Part shown: positions 20,732-31,605 of the stretch, one piece after another | How positions within the stretch are numbered: the stretch's first letter is position 1 | How the letters are laid out: each line of letters opens with the position of its first letter | Source: Marsupella aquatica | Lineage: Eukaryota; Marchantiophyta | DNA length: 64,000 nucleotides | NCBI GenBank assembly: GCA_973895155.1 | Contig: OZ316897.1 | Span: 4,836,001-4,900,000 of the forward strand | Direction: 5' to 3' | Program-made: the position numbers and the translations under genes | Notes under the pieces: generated by a model | What the model was told of the DNA's origin: nothing | Database searches by the model: none | What the model saw: the letters and a program-made list of their open reading frames with translations, nothing else

Positions 20732-22460
20732 ATGAATCCAGGAGAGAGAGTTATCCTTGATCTTCCCCTTCATAATCCATTTTTGATTAGAGTCCATCTT
20801 TTAGACAAACCATCTATGAGGCAACATCTAACCTATCATTTTGGAGCTCAGTTTGCAACTGCTGTTATGGTTTCTAACGAGCCAATAATATACCCAGTGG
20901 TGTCGTACCGAGAGGAGTGGGAGTGCATCATCTTTGTCCTTTATTGAAGTCATGGATCTGAATAGGAGTCCGGATGATATTCCTGTTTCATTTTCTCTTG
21001 GAGATATTAGGATCATATGTCGTAAGAAAACTAATTTTCGTGATGTGTTGGTCCGCAAGTATGGTGAAGTAGGGTTTAACAGTATTTTAGTTTCACCTGA
21101 ACCTTTCTTAATACCCACTACCCTTGTTACTAGAATTATCATTTTGATTTTAGTGTAGAACTTATGAGCATGCAAGGTTAACTTCAAAAGAGCCAACATG
21201 CTCTTGCCAAAAAACACGGTCACCTGGACAACGGGCACTGGTTGAATGTTGCTTGCACTGGACCTAGATTTAAAACTAGTGAATTTGTTGCACACTTGCC
21301 AAAGATCTAGGTTCAGTAATACTCTTAGGCTCTTTCTGATTTACCAGGTAATGTGGAACATATGGCTTGCATGAAATGGCCAGACCTTCACATTTAGGAA
21401 CCGTCAAGCATGTAACCAACATGCGACTCTTGCCAAAGCTCTTGATCACATGTTTGCTGCGGGTGCGGCTTCTGTCCCAGGGACTAGGTTTGTGAGGAGA
21501 TATGCATAAGATTGGAGGGCTTGCTTCCTTGTTACCTTTTACCTATGCTATGATGCTTATAGGTAGCTTATCCTTTATTGGTTTCCCCTTTTTAACACGG
21601 GATTTTATTCAAAAGATGTTATTCCGGAACTGGTTACTTGAGGCAAGAGAAGTACTTGTTGTGGAACGAGCTCGTCTGTGAAGGCTTGGTTCCAGGCCTC
21701 TCTAGCTCTCCCGGGATCTGTGATTGAGGTCGATTCTTTTTGCTGGTTGAGTTGGAGGAATCACTTCCCTGCTTGTTTTGGACTCGGGGGGGGTCACTTC
21801 CACGGAAGTGGCACATCACGTGCGACGAAGTATAGGCCCATTTAAATGGGTGTGGCGGAAGACTTGCAAAGTTTGGTGGAAGAACACATAGGGCATGTTT
21901 CATTGACTGGTTGACTTTAAAGAACACATAGGCCTATTTAATTGCAAAAAATACTTTCTTTAAAGTTTTTAGGGGTTTTTTTAAGAAAAAATGACAAAAT
22001 TTAAAGAAAGAAAAGGCTTTGCAAAAAAATATTTTTCACTTAAAAGTTAGGGGGGTCAAACCCTAAAACGTCGCACGCGATGTATGGCCCTCCATATCGT
22101 GACCCCCCCCCCGAGGTTTTGGAACTGATCTCCTCGCACCTAGGATGCACTCCCTTGTCCCTGACACCAGTTACTCTGTCCTTGTGGATGGATTTTGCTC
22201 CTCTCACCTGGGACTGCCTTACTCATTTTTTTCTTTGTTTTGGTTTTGCTTGGATTTGTTGTAAGGGATTGGCGATCCACTGTTACTTTGAGATACAGTA
22301 TGAATGGGTTGGGGTGCTCAGGCTGCGATATTTTTGGGGTGCCCTGTCCCTACTTATGTTCCTTTTGCCCTTTTCCATCCTCTGGATGTTGTTTTACCCT
22401 TTTGGCCTGCGCGTTTTCCGGTCCGTGGGTTTCATCCGGAATAAAGTGGAAATTTAATTA
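20732..22460 (+). other. Unidentified, degenerate coding-like DNA interrupted by a MITE
   Basis: Short open stretches occur at 20732-20947, 20950-21158 and 22080-22460 (hydrophobic). None matches a family I know, and frames change repeatedly. The flanks of the MITE at 21783-22115 read as one continuous sequence if the element and one target copy are removed. Confidence 0.3.
21783..22115. mobile_element. MITE, 333 bp, with 8-bp target duplication
   Basis: The left end is CTCGGGGGGGGTCAC and the right end is the reverse complement apart from the length of the G run. Similarity of the inverted ends continues inward to a shared gtgcgacg block (about 50 bp). GTTTTGGA is repeated exactly at 21775-21782 and 22116-22123. 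The interior is AT-rich with no ORF. The 8-bp duplication suggests a hAT-type transposase, but this is inference. Confidence 0.85.
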
Positions 22461-22549
22461 ATTATTTTTTTTATAAGGTCACAATTGGTTCACACTTTTT
22501 TATGAGGGAAAGGGTATTATAGTGGTGAAAATGGTAAAGGGAGGAACGT

Positions 22550-22670
22550 TTTACATGCATGGATGGCTTCCTATGCATGGATAGTACCAAAAGGACTCTC
22601 CTACATTGGTAGCCCACTTTTCTTGCTTGAAAAACAGTGCCACTTTTCCCTTCACACTAAATGTATTTAA
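22550..22670 (+). repeat. Dispersed repeat, related to 41210-41400
   Basis: Both copies have two tandem atgcatggatgg blocks, then attgg-cag-ccc, ttcttgcttggaaaa, and a gtgccact/gtgtcact plus cttcacactaaa segment. The copy here is shorter. Confidence 0.65.
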
Positions 22671-22861
22671 TTTTTTAATTAGTCCTGCTCTTTGTCACAT
22701 TGTTTACTTTTTTGGCCATGCATGGATGGTCACAATATAAAAGGGCCGGACCTTGTATTATAATTCTTGATGATCTGACTAGATAAGTCCAAATATAAAT
22801 ACAATACTTTTCTTCTACATAAATACAAATAAAGCTCCTTTGACTTAAAAGAAAAAAATAA

Positions 22862-23985
22862 AAGGCAGTTGTGTCCCAATTTGTGACTATCTTCTTTGGA
22901 AAATTAATCAATGGCTAGCTTTGGGTTTGTTTTATTCTCAACTTTGACCTTCATCAATAGTGAGATTTTAACAAAGTATACCAGCATTGAAGTGTACAAA
23001 TAAAGCTTCTTCTCGGGCTTCTTGAGGCATGTGGGTATGAAAAAATCTCAATTATAAAGTGCCAACTACAAGCTAGAGTTGGGGCCTAGGCTTCTAGAGT
23101 GAAGCCTCTAGACCGTAACTCCGGGCGGGGCTCATCATGTGGATGGGAAACCTTATGACCATGATGTATGTCAAATGATAAGCATGTATGCATTTTGTCA
23201 TGATTTCTATTTACATTCAAAAATGGACTTTATGGCCAACATAACATATGTGTATAGAAAGAGTGATTTGTATAGAAAAGAGTATGGTATTTTAACTACA
23301 TTGCCACTAAAGATGTTTGAATTTACAATATTGCCACTGTTTTTTTAGTATTTACAAAAATGTCATGGTTTCCATATATAGTTCCCCTAGTTACCTTGGT
23401 AAACTTGTTATCCGTATATAAAGCAGTGGCATTTTTTTAAATACAGAAAAAACAATGGCAGTATTATGAATTATAATATCTTTAGTGACAAAGTAATCAA
23501 AAGCTGATGTTTATATATGATTATTAAAATGATTACATGTATGATGGTTTTTTTATGATTTCATTAACCTTCAAAGAATGTGAATAAGGAATATATATAT
23601 GTTGGTGATATTTTTATTGTACTCCCCTCTATTCACGTTCAAAGAACAGGTAGTTGGGGCTAGTTACAATTAATATGTGTTAGCTGGCTTGAAGTAACAA
23701 CTTGTTGGATGTCCTTGTGCACACTCTTCAGAATTTTCTTATGAGAACTCTAAGTGAATTGCAAGAGTGTGATTCCCCACCAGTCTAGCAAAACTTGCTT
23801 GTGCACCAAAGCTGAGTAATCCAACTTCATCATTTACATCATCTTTGTGCTTTTTAAAATGTTGGTATACTTTGTTAAAATCTTAGTACCCATGAAGGTC
23901 AAAGTTGAGAATAAACAAATGCAAATTAAGCTAGCCATTGATTAGTTTTCCAGACAAGAGTGTCACAAATTGGGCCATGCCTGCC
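22862..23985. repeat. Inverted repeat, arms about 135 bp, loop about 850 bp
   Basis: The arm at 22862-23000 is the imperfect reverse complement of 23848-23985. Shared blocks include cccaatttgtgac, aatcaatggctagctt, attctcaactttgacc and gattttaacaaagtatacca. The loop contains the repeat at 23065-23250. No transposase is present. Confidence 0.85.
23065..23250 (+). repeat. Dispersed repeat, partner at 58466-58640
   Basis: Both carry gcttctagagtgaagcctctagacc-type sequence, then catgtggatggraa and aatgtatgtcaaatgat, over about 150-180 bp. A shorter, third relative lies at about 26020-26065. Confidence 0.75.
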
Positions 23986-24760
23986 TTCTAAGCCAATTTA
24001 CAAGAGAAGCCAATTTACCTTAAGCCAAGTTGAATTTGGCAGATCAAACCTGCATGAGCTGACCTCACCTAAGCCAATCTGACAAGAGAAAACCTTGCCT
24101 AAGCCAAGTTGGCCTTTGCCAACCTACTCGATCCAAGCCTACCTCAAAATTTAGGCCAATTTTGTCCATTTTTAATTTCATTTATATTAATTAAAATAGG
24201 TGTGAGTCTACTAAGTAATTATAGTATTGACATAGCCCTATACTGTGGTAAAAGCTCAGTACTACTGGAGCCTGAAGTTGAGAAATAAAAATAGGCAAAG
24301 ATAGCCAATGATCAGTTTGCCACACTACACAAATGTCTTCTAAGGTGATTTACCTGAGATGACTTCACCTAAGCTGACATTAAGTCAATCTGACCTAAAC
24401 AGATTTAACCTCAACCAACCTTACCTAAGCCAAAGTGACCTTAGCTGACGTTACCTACGCTGAGTTTGAAACTTAGACCATGGTCGTGCATTTTTACTTA
24501 GTTCCATTTCTACTTGATTTAACCGTTGAAAGTTTTTAAAGCTCATGGAATAGACATGGTGGTATACGCTGGTAAAATCTTAGTACCAACAGAGCACACA
24601 GTCAAGAATTAAAAATAAGGCAAAGACAGCCAACATTTGATTAGTTTGTTGCAAAAGACATAAATTAAATGCCTTCTAAGCTAATTTGACCTAGGCAGAT
24701 CCAACCTGAGCCGACCTCACCTAAGCTGATCTGACCTAATTAAGCCGTTCATTATGCAAG
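23848..24760 (+). repeat. Three degenerate tandem units of about 325-375 bp
   Basis: The block aaaatcttagtac recurs at about 23877, 24251 and 24575. Each is followed by an aagttgagaa-like segment, an agccattgattagttt-like segment, ccttctaag, and a run of cctaagccaa-ctgacc words. The first unit is also the right arm of the inverted repeat above. Confidence 0.75.
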
Positions 24761-27700
24761 TGCTTGTGCTCTTGTTTGTTTGGGTTTGAGTGGTCTTTGC
24801 CCTCTTTCCCCCTCTATTCTAAGAACATATTTCCAGAGAAAAACAAAAAACAATTCAATCAATCTATGCATCAATGTGATTTGGAAAAAGTAGTAAAAAC
24901 TTAAACCTAGTAAGTCTTTCCATGATATGTGAAGGGTTGTGAAGTGAACAGTTGTGATTCTTCACGACCAGTTATACTTTCAATGTTGTTTTGCATATGG
25001 AAGGACATCCTTATTGTTAGTACGTTATGTCGAGATAAAATTGGACAATATGTTGTCACATGGAACTAGTGTATAATATACAATTTTTCTTGACATAGAG
25101 ATGTTTGGTTCATCCAGTTTAGGGTGCATCCATGACCAAAAGAAAATATCACTACACACTAACACCATACATAGGCAAGTCACAAGCTGAGCTCCATGAC
25201 ACAATACTCTTATCTCTCTCAAGTCTCCAACACTTGACCATTGATCTAACAAATGTTACTCAATGTTAATGCTCAATGTTACTAAGAATTCCCAACTAGA
25301 CCCACATACTGGTGGTAGAACTGGTTGATCATTTTTTTTTTTATAATTTTGAGAATCAAGAATAGGTACACAGGAAAGTGAGTCCCCCTGTGCATGCCTC
25401 TTTGTTTTAGTTACGGGTGTCTTGGAATTAATTTTGGACTGGAATTTTTCCTGAATTTTTTCATAAGTGTGGACCACACTATTATGTGGTGAGGGTAGTC
25501 TAGGCCAGTTTCAGCAGAAATAGTACTAATTATGGTGGGTTTTTGATTAATTGTTTTTGGGGTTGCAATCAGCTTTCAGGTGCAATTATACAGTTAGACT
25601 AGCTCAATGCCCATGCAAAGCATGATTAGTGAGGTAAGGCAAGGAGGATGAGGCACAGATGGCAAGGCAGAGAGTACGTGGGAAGACAAACAGGAGGTGG
25701 TTTTTGGCGAATTGAACAGTGAAGAAAAACATGGTTTCAACAAATGGCCATGATTTCTTCCTGCCCAAATGACATTTTGTAAGCCTATAGGAATGGGCAG
25801 GATCCCATATTTGTAGCGTTTGATTAGATAATTCTAATTTTGCTTTGCATAATACTGTTTGGACTGTAACGTGACCCCAAAGCAAAATCAATCAAAACAA
25901 TCAGGGAAGAAGACACATGCATGCGTTGGCATCACGGGCAAGGGATCGAGCAAAAGAGAACACAAGCAAATGGGATAGCGCACCAATGGTAGGACTTGTC
26001 ACATGTGACAGATTCTGGGTTTCAAGGCCTATGGTCTAGAGTGAAACCTTCACCGTGACTCTAGGGGCGTAATTGAAGTTAAGGGGCTAATGGAAAAACA
26101 AGGGCGGGGGCAAGGTGAGTCTTTGAAAATGAAGTAGTGGGTTCAAATATACCTACCAGTATTTAAGTTATGCGCACTATTAGTTCTAATTCACAATTAA
26201 TAGTGATAACTTTGATTAAAGCTTGACGGGCGAAATTTGGAGCTACACAAATCCAAATAGTGTAGCAAGAACAATTTAGGTGAACAGTGAAGCCCCGTCT
26301 TGAAGAAGAGAAGACAGCAACCTGGAGCCGCGAAGGTAAAGATGGGGCAGAGAGTCCCGATCTTACGCAGAAATGGTCGGACTGGCAAGTGACAATCAGA
26401 CATCCAAGGGTTTGCATGCCGTTCCTCGGAAGCAGAATATGGAATTCGCGCTTCTGCCCTGAATCTGGAGTTGATGCACCGAGGCTGCAGTTGAAGGTTC
26501 GTCAGTCGAACAGAACCCTAATCACCACGGAGTGATCTTCATGAGGTATTCACAAATAGTTTCGTCTCGCAAATTCTGAATTCACAGCTGGTTCTAGTTT
26601 CCAGAAAGAATTTCCACGTTCACGTGGCTGGTACCGGCTCCTAATGCGTTGTTGGACAATACTTCGCGAAGAGTAGCTCGATCTCTGCCCTCGCCAAGCT
26701 ATGCGCTCCGCTTTCTGCACCAGTAATCAATGAAGATCCGTTTGTACACCTGTATCGGAAACACCGGAATTCTTAGGAAAGGTTATTCTTTTGGCTTTCG
26801 GTATGTGTTTTGTCCAGACACTGCTTTCTTCCACTGCCTCACTGAGCTTCTTTGTCAATCTGCTTGGCCTTTAGGGCTACAGTAGGGCAAAGTGTTGAGA
26901 GTGTTCAATTGAATTCTGTGTGATCTTGTGAACAACCAGTGTCTTTAATTTACTGTGTGTGCTGTCTGTAGATTCTAAATCATTTTGCACTCCGCGAGAT
27001 AATCTACCGTGAGTTCGGTCCACAAATTATTGTTCCTCGAAATCCAGCGTTTCGTCACGTACAAGCAACTGAATTGAAGTGGATAGTCTAACTGCTCTTG
27101 ACACAATAGAAACTTAATCACCAAATACTGTTCATTCCTGCCGTCCTGGCCTCAGGTTATCTAAGGGAAACGATTAAGCTCTTCATAAACTCTATCTTGG
27201 CTCAATTGTCGGTCCGTGCTTAGCTGAGCAATTACCCCTATCAGTTGAAGGGCTTGCCTCCGCTCCTGTATTATGATGAGTCATTGTAGTATGTCGCTTG
27301 TCGCTGCTCGGTAAACCCTTCAATTCCTTCCAAGGCATGGTTCTCTTCATTGGCCTCTCCGGTTTGTAAGGGCTGCTCATCTTTCTCACATCGATTGCTG
27401 TTCTTTGTAGTTCCGCTCGAGAGGGCGTCCTTGACATGTAGGTTTGGTTGGTTTTACAGTATATGATCGAGCTTCGATTGACCTTTTGTTGTCGAATTAC
27501 TGAAGTATTTTTCGTACATAACTTGTGTTTTAAATCCCTAAGCTTGTTCTGCCGGTGTCTAATGTTCATACCTCCGTTCGATGTCCGCCCTTCTTCTCGC
27601 TCCGGCTATTTTTTTGGCTTGGAAGCTTGATTCGAAGAGTGTCTGTTCAGCTAGTCAAGCTGTCCATCTACTGGCTTCTTTGCTCGTCACTGCCCAGGAC

Positions 27701-28036
27701 CTCGCTGCGCTTAGTCGTTCCAGCAAATATTTTTGTTTCGCGGGTATTTTCCATGAGGAGAACGATGAAGCTTCATCATATTAGCTGAGTCGCTGGTATT
27801 TGCTTCGCTGGTCAGTTGGAACGAAAGAGCAAGAGAGAGAAGGAGAATGGATTGGACTATGGATTGATGACGCACTTTAGCATCTCCTACTTCCAGTACT
27901 GTACTGAAACACTATCCTTCGTTTTTGACCAGGAGACAGGTTGGCCACGAGAAGGAGGGGAAAAACTAACGAAAAGCTACTTAGAGTCTGAGGGAGAGTG
28001 AGAGATCGGAGCTACTGGTTGGACAGATATGTGAAG
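24761..28036. other. Intergenic DNA and upstream region of the WD40 gene
   Basis: No gene is recognised. 24761-26100 is AT-rich with scattered short ORFs. From about 26280 the composition becomes more balanced, as in the 5' regions of the other genes here. Leader exons of the WD40 gene may lie in 26280-28036, but I cannot place them. Confidence 0.3.
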
Positions 28037-31000
28037 ATGGAGGAGTATAAGAATGGATCGGCATTCATCCAGCTGCTTTTGGCATTTTTGACGGCGGTCT
28101 TGGGAATCATTGTATCCTACAGCATATTCTCTAAACGACATAAGTCGGAGACCCTTAAGGAGTCTGCTGCTGAATTAGCTGCTCCGTCGCAGGCCCCCGT
28201 GCCGAAGAAGAAGGCAGTCCAGGTTTCGAAGAAGAATGTTGCTTCTGCGAAGCAAAAGGCTCTTGCAGCGGAGAAGGTTCGAATTCTCATGTTCGAAGTA
28301 ATTTGAGTTGAATCGAATTATGCATCATGAAGAATTAGATTGTTTATTCTGCTTAACTCAGAACGCAGGCGTCTTGTGCCACATAATCAGGCTTGGGGAT
28401 TCTACACCCTCGTGCATCTTGTATATCTGATTGCATTGAGCTCTTGTGAAACTTCAAAATGAGCTGTACTGTTTTGTACTGAAAGTCGCTTACATTCTGG
28501 CCACGTACAACAGGCACATCAACCGCGCCATCACCTGGATCTTGTCACTCTGAAAGGTCACGGCGATGCTGTCACCGGTGTCGCTTTTACGTCGAACGGT
28601 CGAGGGCTAGCTACAGGTGTTTACCCTGCCTTATATTAACAGTAGGGACTCAGTTGAGCTTAGTCCTCATATGTGTACTCCCTTTGACGCTATACATCTC
28701 GACGTACGGGAATTTGTTTGCAGGAGGAACAGTGACAGTTTGCAAGATGATCTACATCCATGTGGTAGTTGTCAAAGCACACTTGAACGGCTTTCGGATC
28801 ATTCTGTGTATTTATTGAACTGCTCAGATTTTTGTCCGTCGAGTTTTTCTCATAACTCTGACCAGCCGTCGCAACGACTAGTCAATGGTTTCTTCTTTTC
28901 TAGTGGCTGGGGATTCCTTACCTGCATCATTTGGGTTCCGGTTGTTTTGGTTCAGCTTGTGCAGATCAGGTGGTCCGAGTCTTCAAACTGGAGGATGCGT
29001 TCAGTAAAAGTTTTAAGTATGTCTACCGATTCCGGTGATTCTGCATGCACTAGTCCATTTCTTTTTCCGCAATATTTCGCTGCTCGTGCATTGACCATAT
29101 GGTTTTTATCTATCTTGCTCGGACCTTCGCGTTTTGGTATTTAGGTTGTGAGGCGGGACACTGTATATGTCTGGGAGTATCTCTTCGTTAGTCTTAAGTG
29201 GTTGTAGCTGGTAGAGACGTCAAGTATGGAATCATTTTGAGATCGCGTCAGATATCAGTCAGATTCTTCGCTATGCTGCTCATTGACAAAATGTTAGGAG
29301 ATATGTAATCTCGATGGTCGATATAATTCGGTCCGTTTGTACTTCTGGCCCGTCAAGAAGCTACGAGTGCATGTCTAGCTTGTCGTGTTTTTTATGCGTT
29401 ATTTCCTATTTGCTTTCTTAAATGGCATGACATTGGTGTGGGAATGCATCTTATGGGCACAGATTCTTACTCTCTTCCCATGTCAATCAGGTTTCTGCGC
29501 CTTAATCTGCCAAGAGCTAACACCCCAACTGGTGTTGCATTCGGGGAAGGTGCTTCACAGTTGGTGGTTTCTACCCAGGACATTGGAGGAGCAGGTTTGT
29601 GTATGTATGCTGCTGGTAATGGAAAGGCCGCAGCAGAAGCAAAGGCTCAGGGAAAGCTACCCCTTCCAGAAATTAAATGGGATAAGCAACACATTCATGG
29701 GGAAAATAACATCACCACGTTGGTAGGTGCCTCTTCAAGTTACGGTAGTGGTGATGGGAGCGTCATTGTGGCTACATGTTCGGAAGGTCAGTCCCTCCTG
29801 AGATTGATTGGTTAGTGATGTACATTATTCTTCTTGTTCTTTGCGAATCTCGTGCAGAACTGAATCTACGTTTTTAGAAACTGCTGAGGATTCTTGTTTT
29901 TCTACTATCGCCCCTGCAATGTGATATCTGTTCATTTTGAGTGACTTAATATCCTCAAGTGACCGAGTTTCACGCCTGAGCTTGTTTTGACAGGTACTGA
30001 TATAAAACTGTGGAAAGCTGAAGACGGCAGATGTGTTGGCACAGTTGATACCAATCAGTTGAAAAACACCATGGCAGCACTTTCTACTGATGGTCGGTTC
30101 CTTGCTGCAGCGGCATTCACTGCAGATGTGAAGGTCTGAATTCTACGTCCTGTATTTATAAATGTCGACATTGTTTACTTGGCAATAATTCTTGACGTAT
30201 TCGAATTAGTCATATCAGTTCTCAACGATTGAAAGGTATCACAACGTGATACCTAAGATGACTTGTTGTGTTGGCCCAGGTTTGGGAACTGATATATTCC
30301 AAGGATGGTCAAGTGCAAACCGTCAACAAGGTTATGCAACTAAAGGGACACAAGGTGAAAAGCTTGGAATGCATTGTTGATATCACTTCAGTATATTAGA
30401 TGTAGGCTTGCATGGCGTGGGCGTTGCAAATAAGTTAGTGATGTTACATTAAGTTGATGGTTTATAGACTGATTGCCGATTGACTGCTTTTCGTTATTTC
30501 TTTATAAAAGCAGTAGGACATCCTTATCCCGGTAGGAACTCAGGAGGTGGTCGTTTCAAGCTCTTTGGAAGTGTGGATTCTTCAAACCATATTTACTACT
30601 ACTGAGGCTGAGTTTCGGTTGATTACAGAGTGCTGTAACCTGGCTCTGCTTCACTTGGGACTCTGAACGTATCATCACTGCATCCAAGGATGGAACAGTA
30701 AGAATATGGAATATCAATGGTCAGTGAGTTTGCCTCTATTGCAATTCTAGGAATTGATTGCTATCTCGCTTTGCTCGCTGTGGCAGTCACCTTTGAAGCC
30801 ACTCTTTTACGTTTTCTGATATGATTGCTTTCTGATTTCAGTTCGATATCAGATGGACGAAGATCCGAAGTGTCTGAAGGTGTTCTCAATTCCCTTACTA
30901 GATGCCAAAGGAGGAGTGGTACTATATGAGAGACTTGCAATATCTCCTGACGGCAAGGTTTTGGCAGTGAGTCATGGACATTTGCTCCAGTGGCTAAGTA

Positions 31001-31605
31001 CAGAAACTGGGGCAGTTCTGGACACGGCTGAGCATGCTCATGATGGTAAATCTACATATCCTATGCTTAATACCTCGGGAATTGCATCTGATATCAAAGT
31101 GAGGACTGAACTAACCTGAATTTCATCCAAATCTGTGCAGGGGAAATTCTGAGCTTAGTGTGGTCTCCCCAGCCTGTTCCCACAGGTATGCCTAGCTGTA
31201 ATACTTGGCTTACATCGTCAATGTCTTCTGCATGGCAAAATGAATACCAGAATCTAGGGAATATTTTTTCACTAAGGGTTTGTTTACATTTAAGAATTGT
31301 CCCACCTCATGTGAGGGCATACCTTCGTAGTGTTTTCGTCATCAGGAAGGATTTGATGTAGGCCTCTTTCGGCAAAGCTGGTCCTTGCAGTGTGACTTTA
31401 CCATGCGGCCGTCATAAATATCCAATTGGGGTAGGAACCTCATGAATTCGAAAGTGCATGTGACACTGATTTGCTGTATTAAAGTTCTGCTAATAGTCAG
31501 CTTTTGTTGTCTGTTGGGTGGGGATCAGAGCGAGGGAAGGCTTCAATTTTGGCAACAGCAAGTGCAGATAAGAAAGTGAAGCTATGGTTTCCACCCACAC
31601 CTTAG
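28037..31605 (+). CDS. TBL2-like WD40 protein, 10 exons, about 440 aa
   Basis: Exons: 28037-28276, 28514-28616, 28965-29016, 29491-29786, 29994-30133, 30280-30354, 30629-30719, 30842-31045, 31141-31185, 31529-31605. All introns are GT-AG and every join keeps frame. A single hydrophobic segment at about residues 10-32 is followed by a lysine-rich linker, so the protein is probably anchored in the ER membrane with its WD40 propeller in the cytosol. The first repeat is HLDLVTLKGHGDAVTGVAF. Others end in VWELIY, VRIWNI and VKLWFPP. The length matches animal transducin beta-like 2 (about 450 aa), an ER-anchored WD40 protein reported to bind the stress kinase PERK. The plant role is unknown. An upstream in-frame ATG at 27998 would add 13 residues. 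I chose 28037 because it sits directly before the MEEYKNGS start and its hydrophobic segment. Confidence 0.9.

Noticed and set aside
22080-22460. 125-codon hydrophobic ORF starting in the MITE end
   Set aside because: It begins inside the right terminal repeat of the MITE and has no recognisable domain. A second overlapping frame is equally open.
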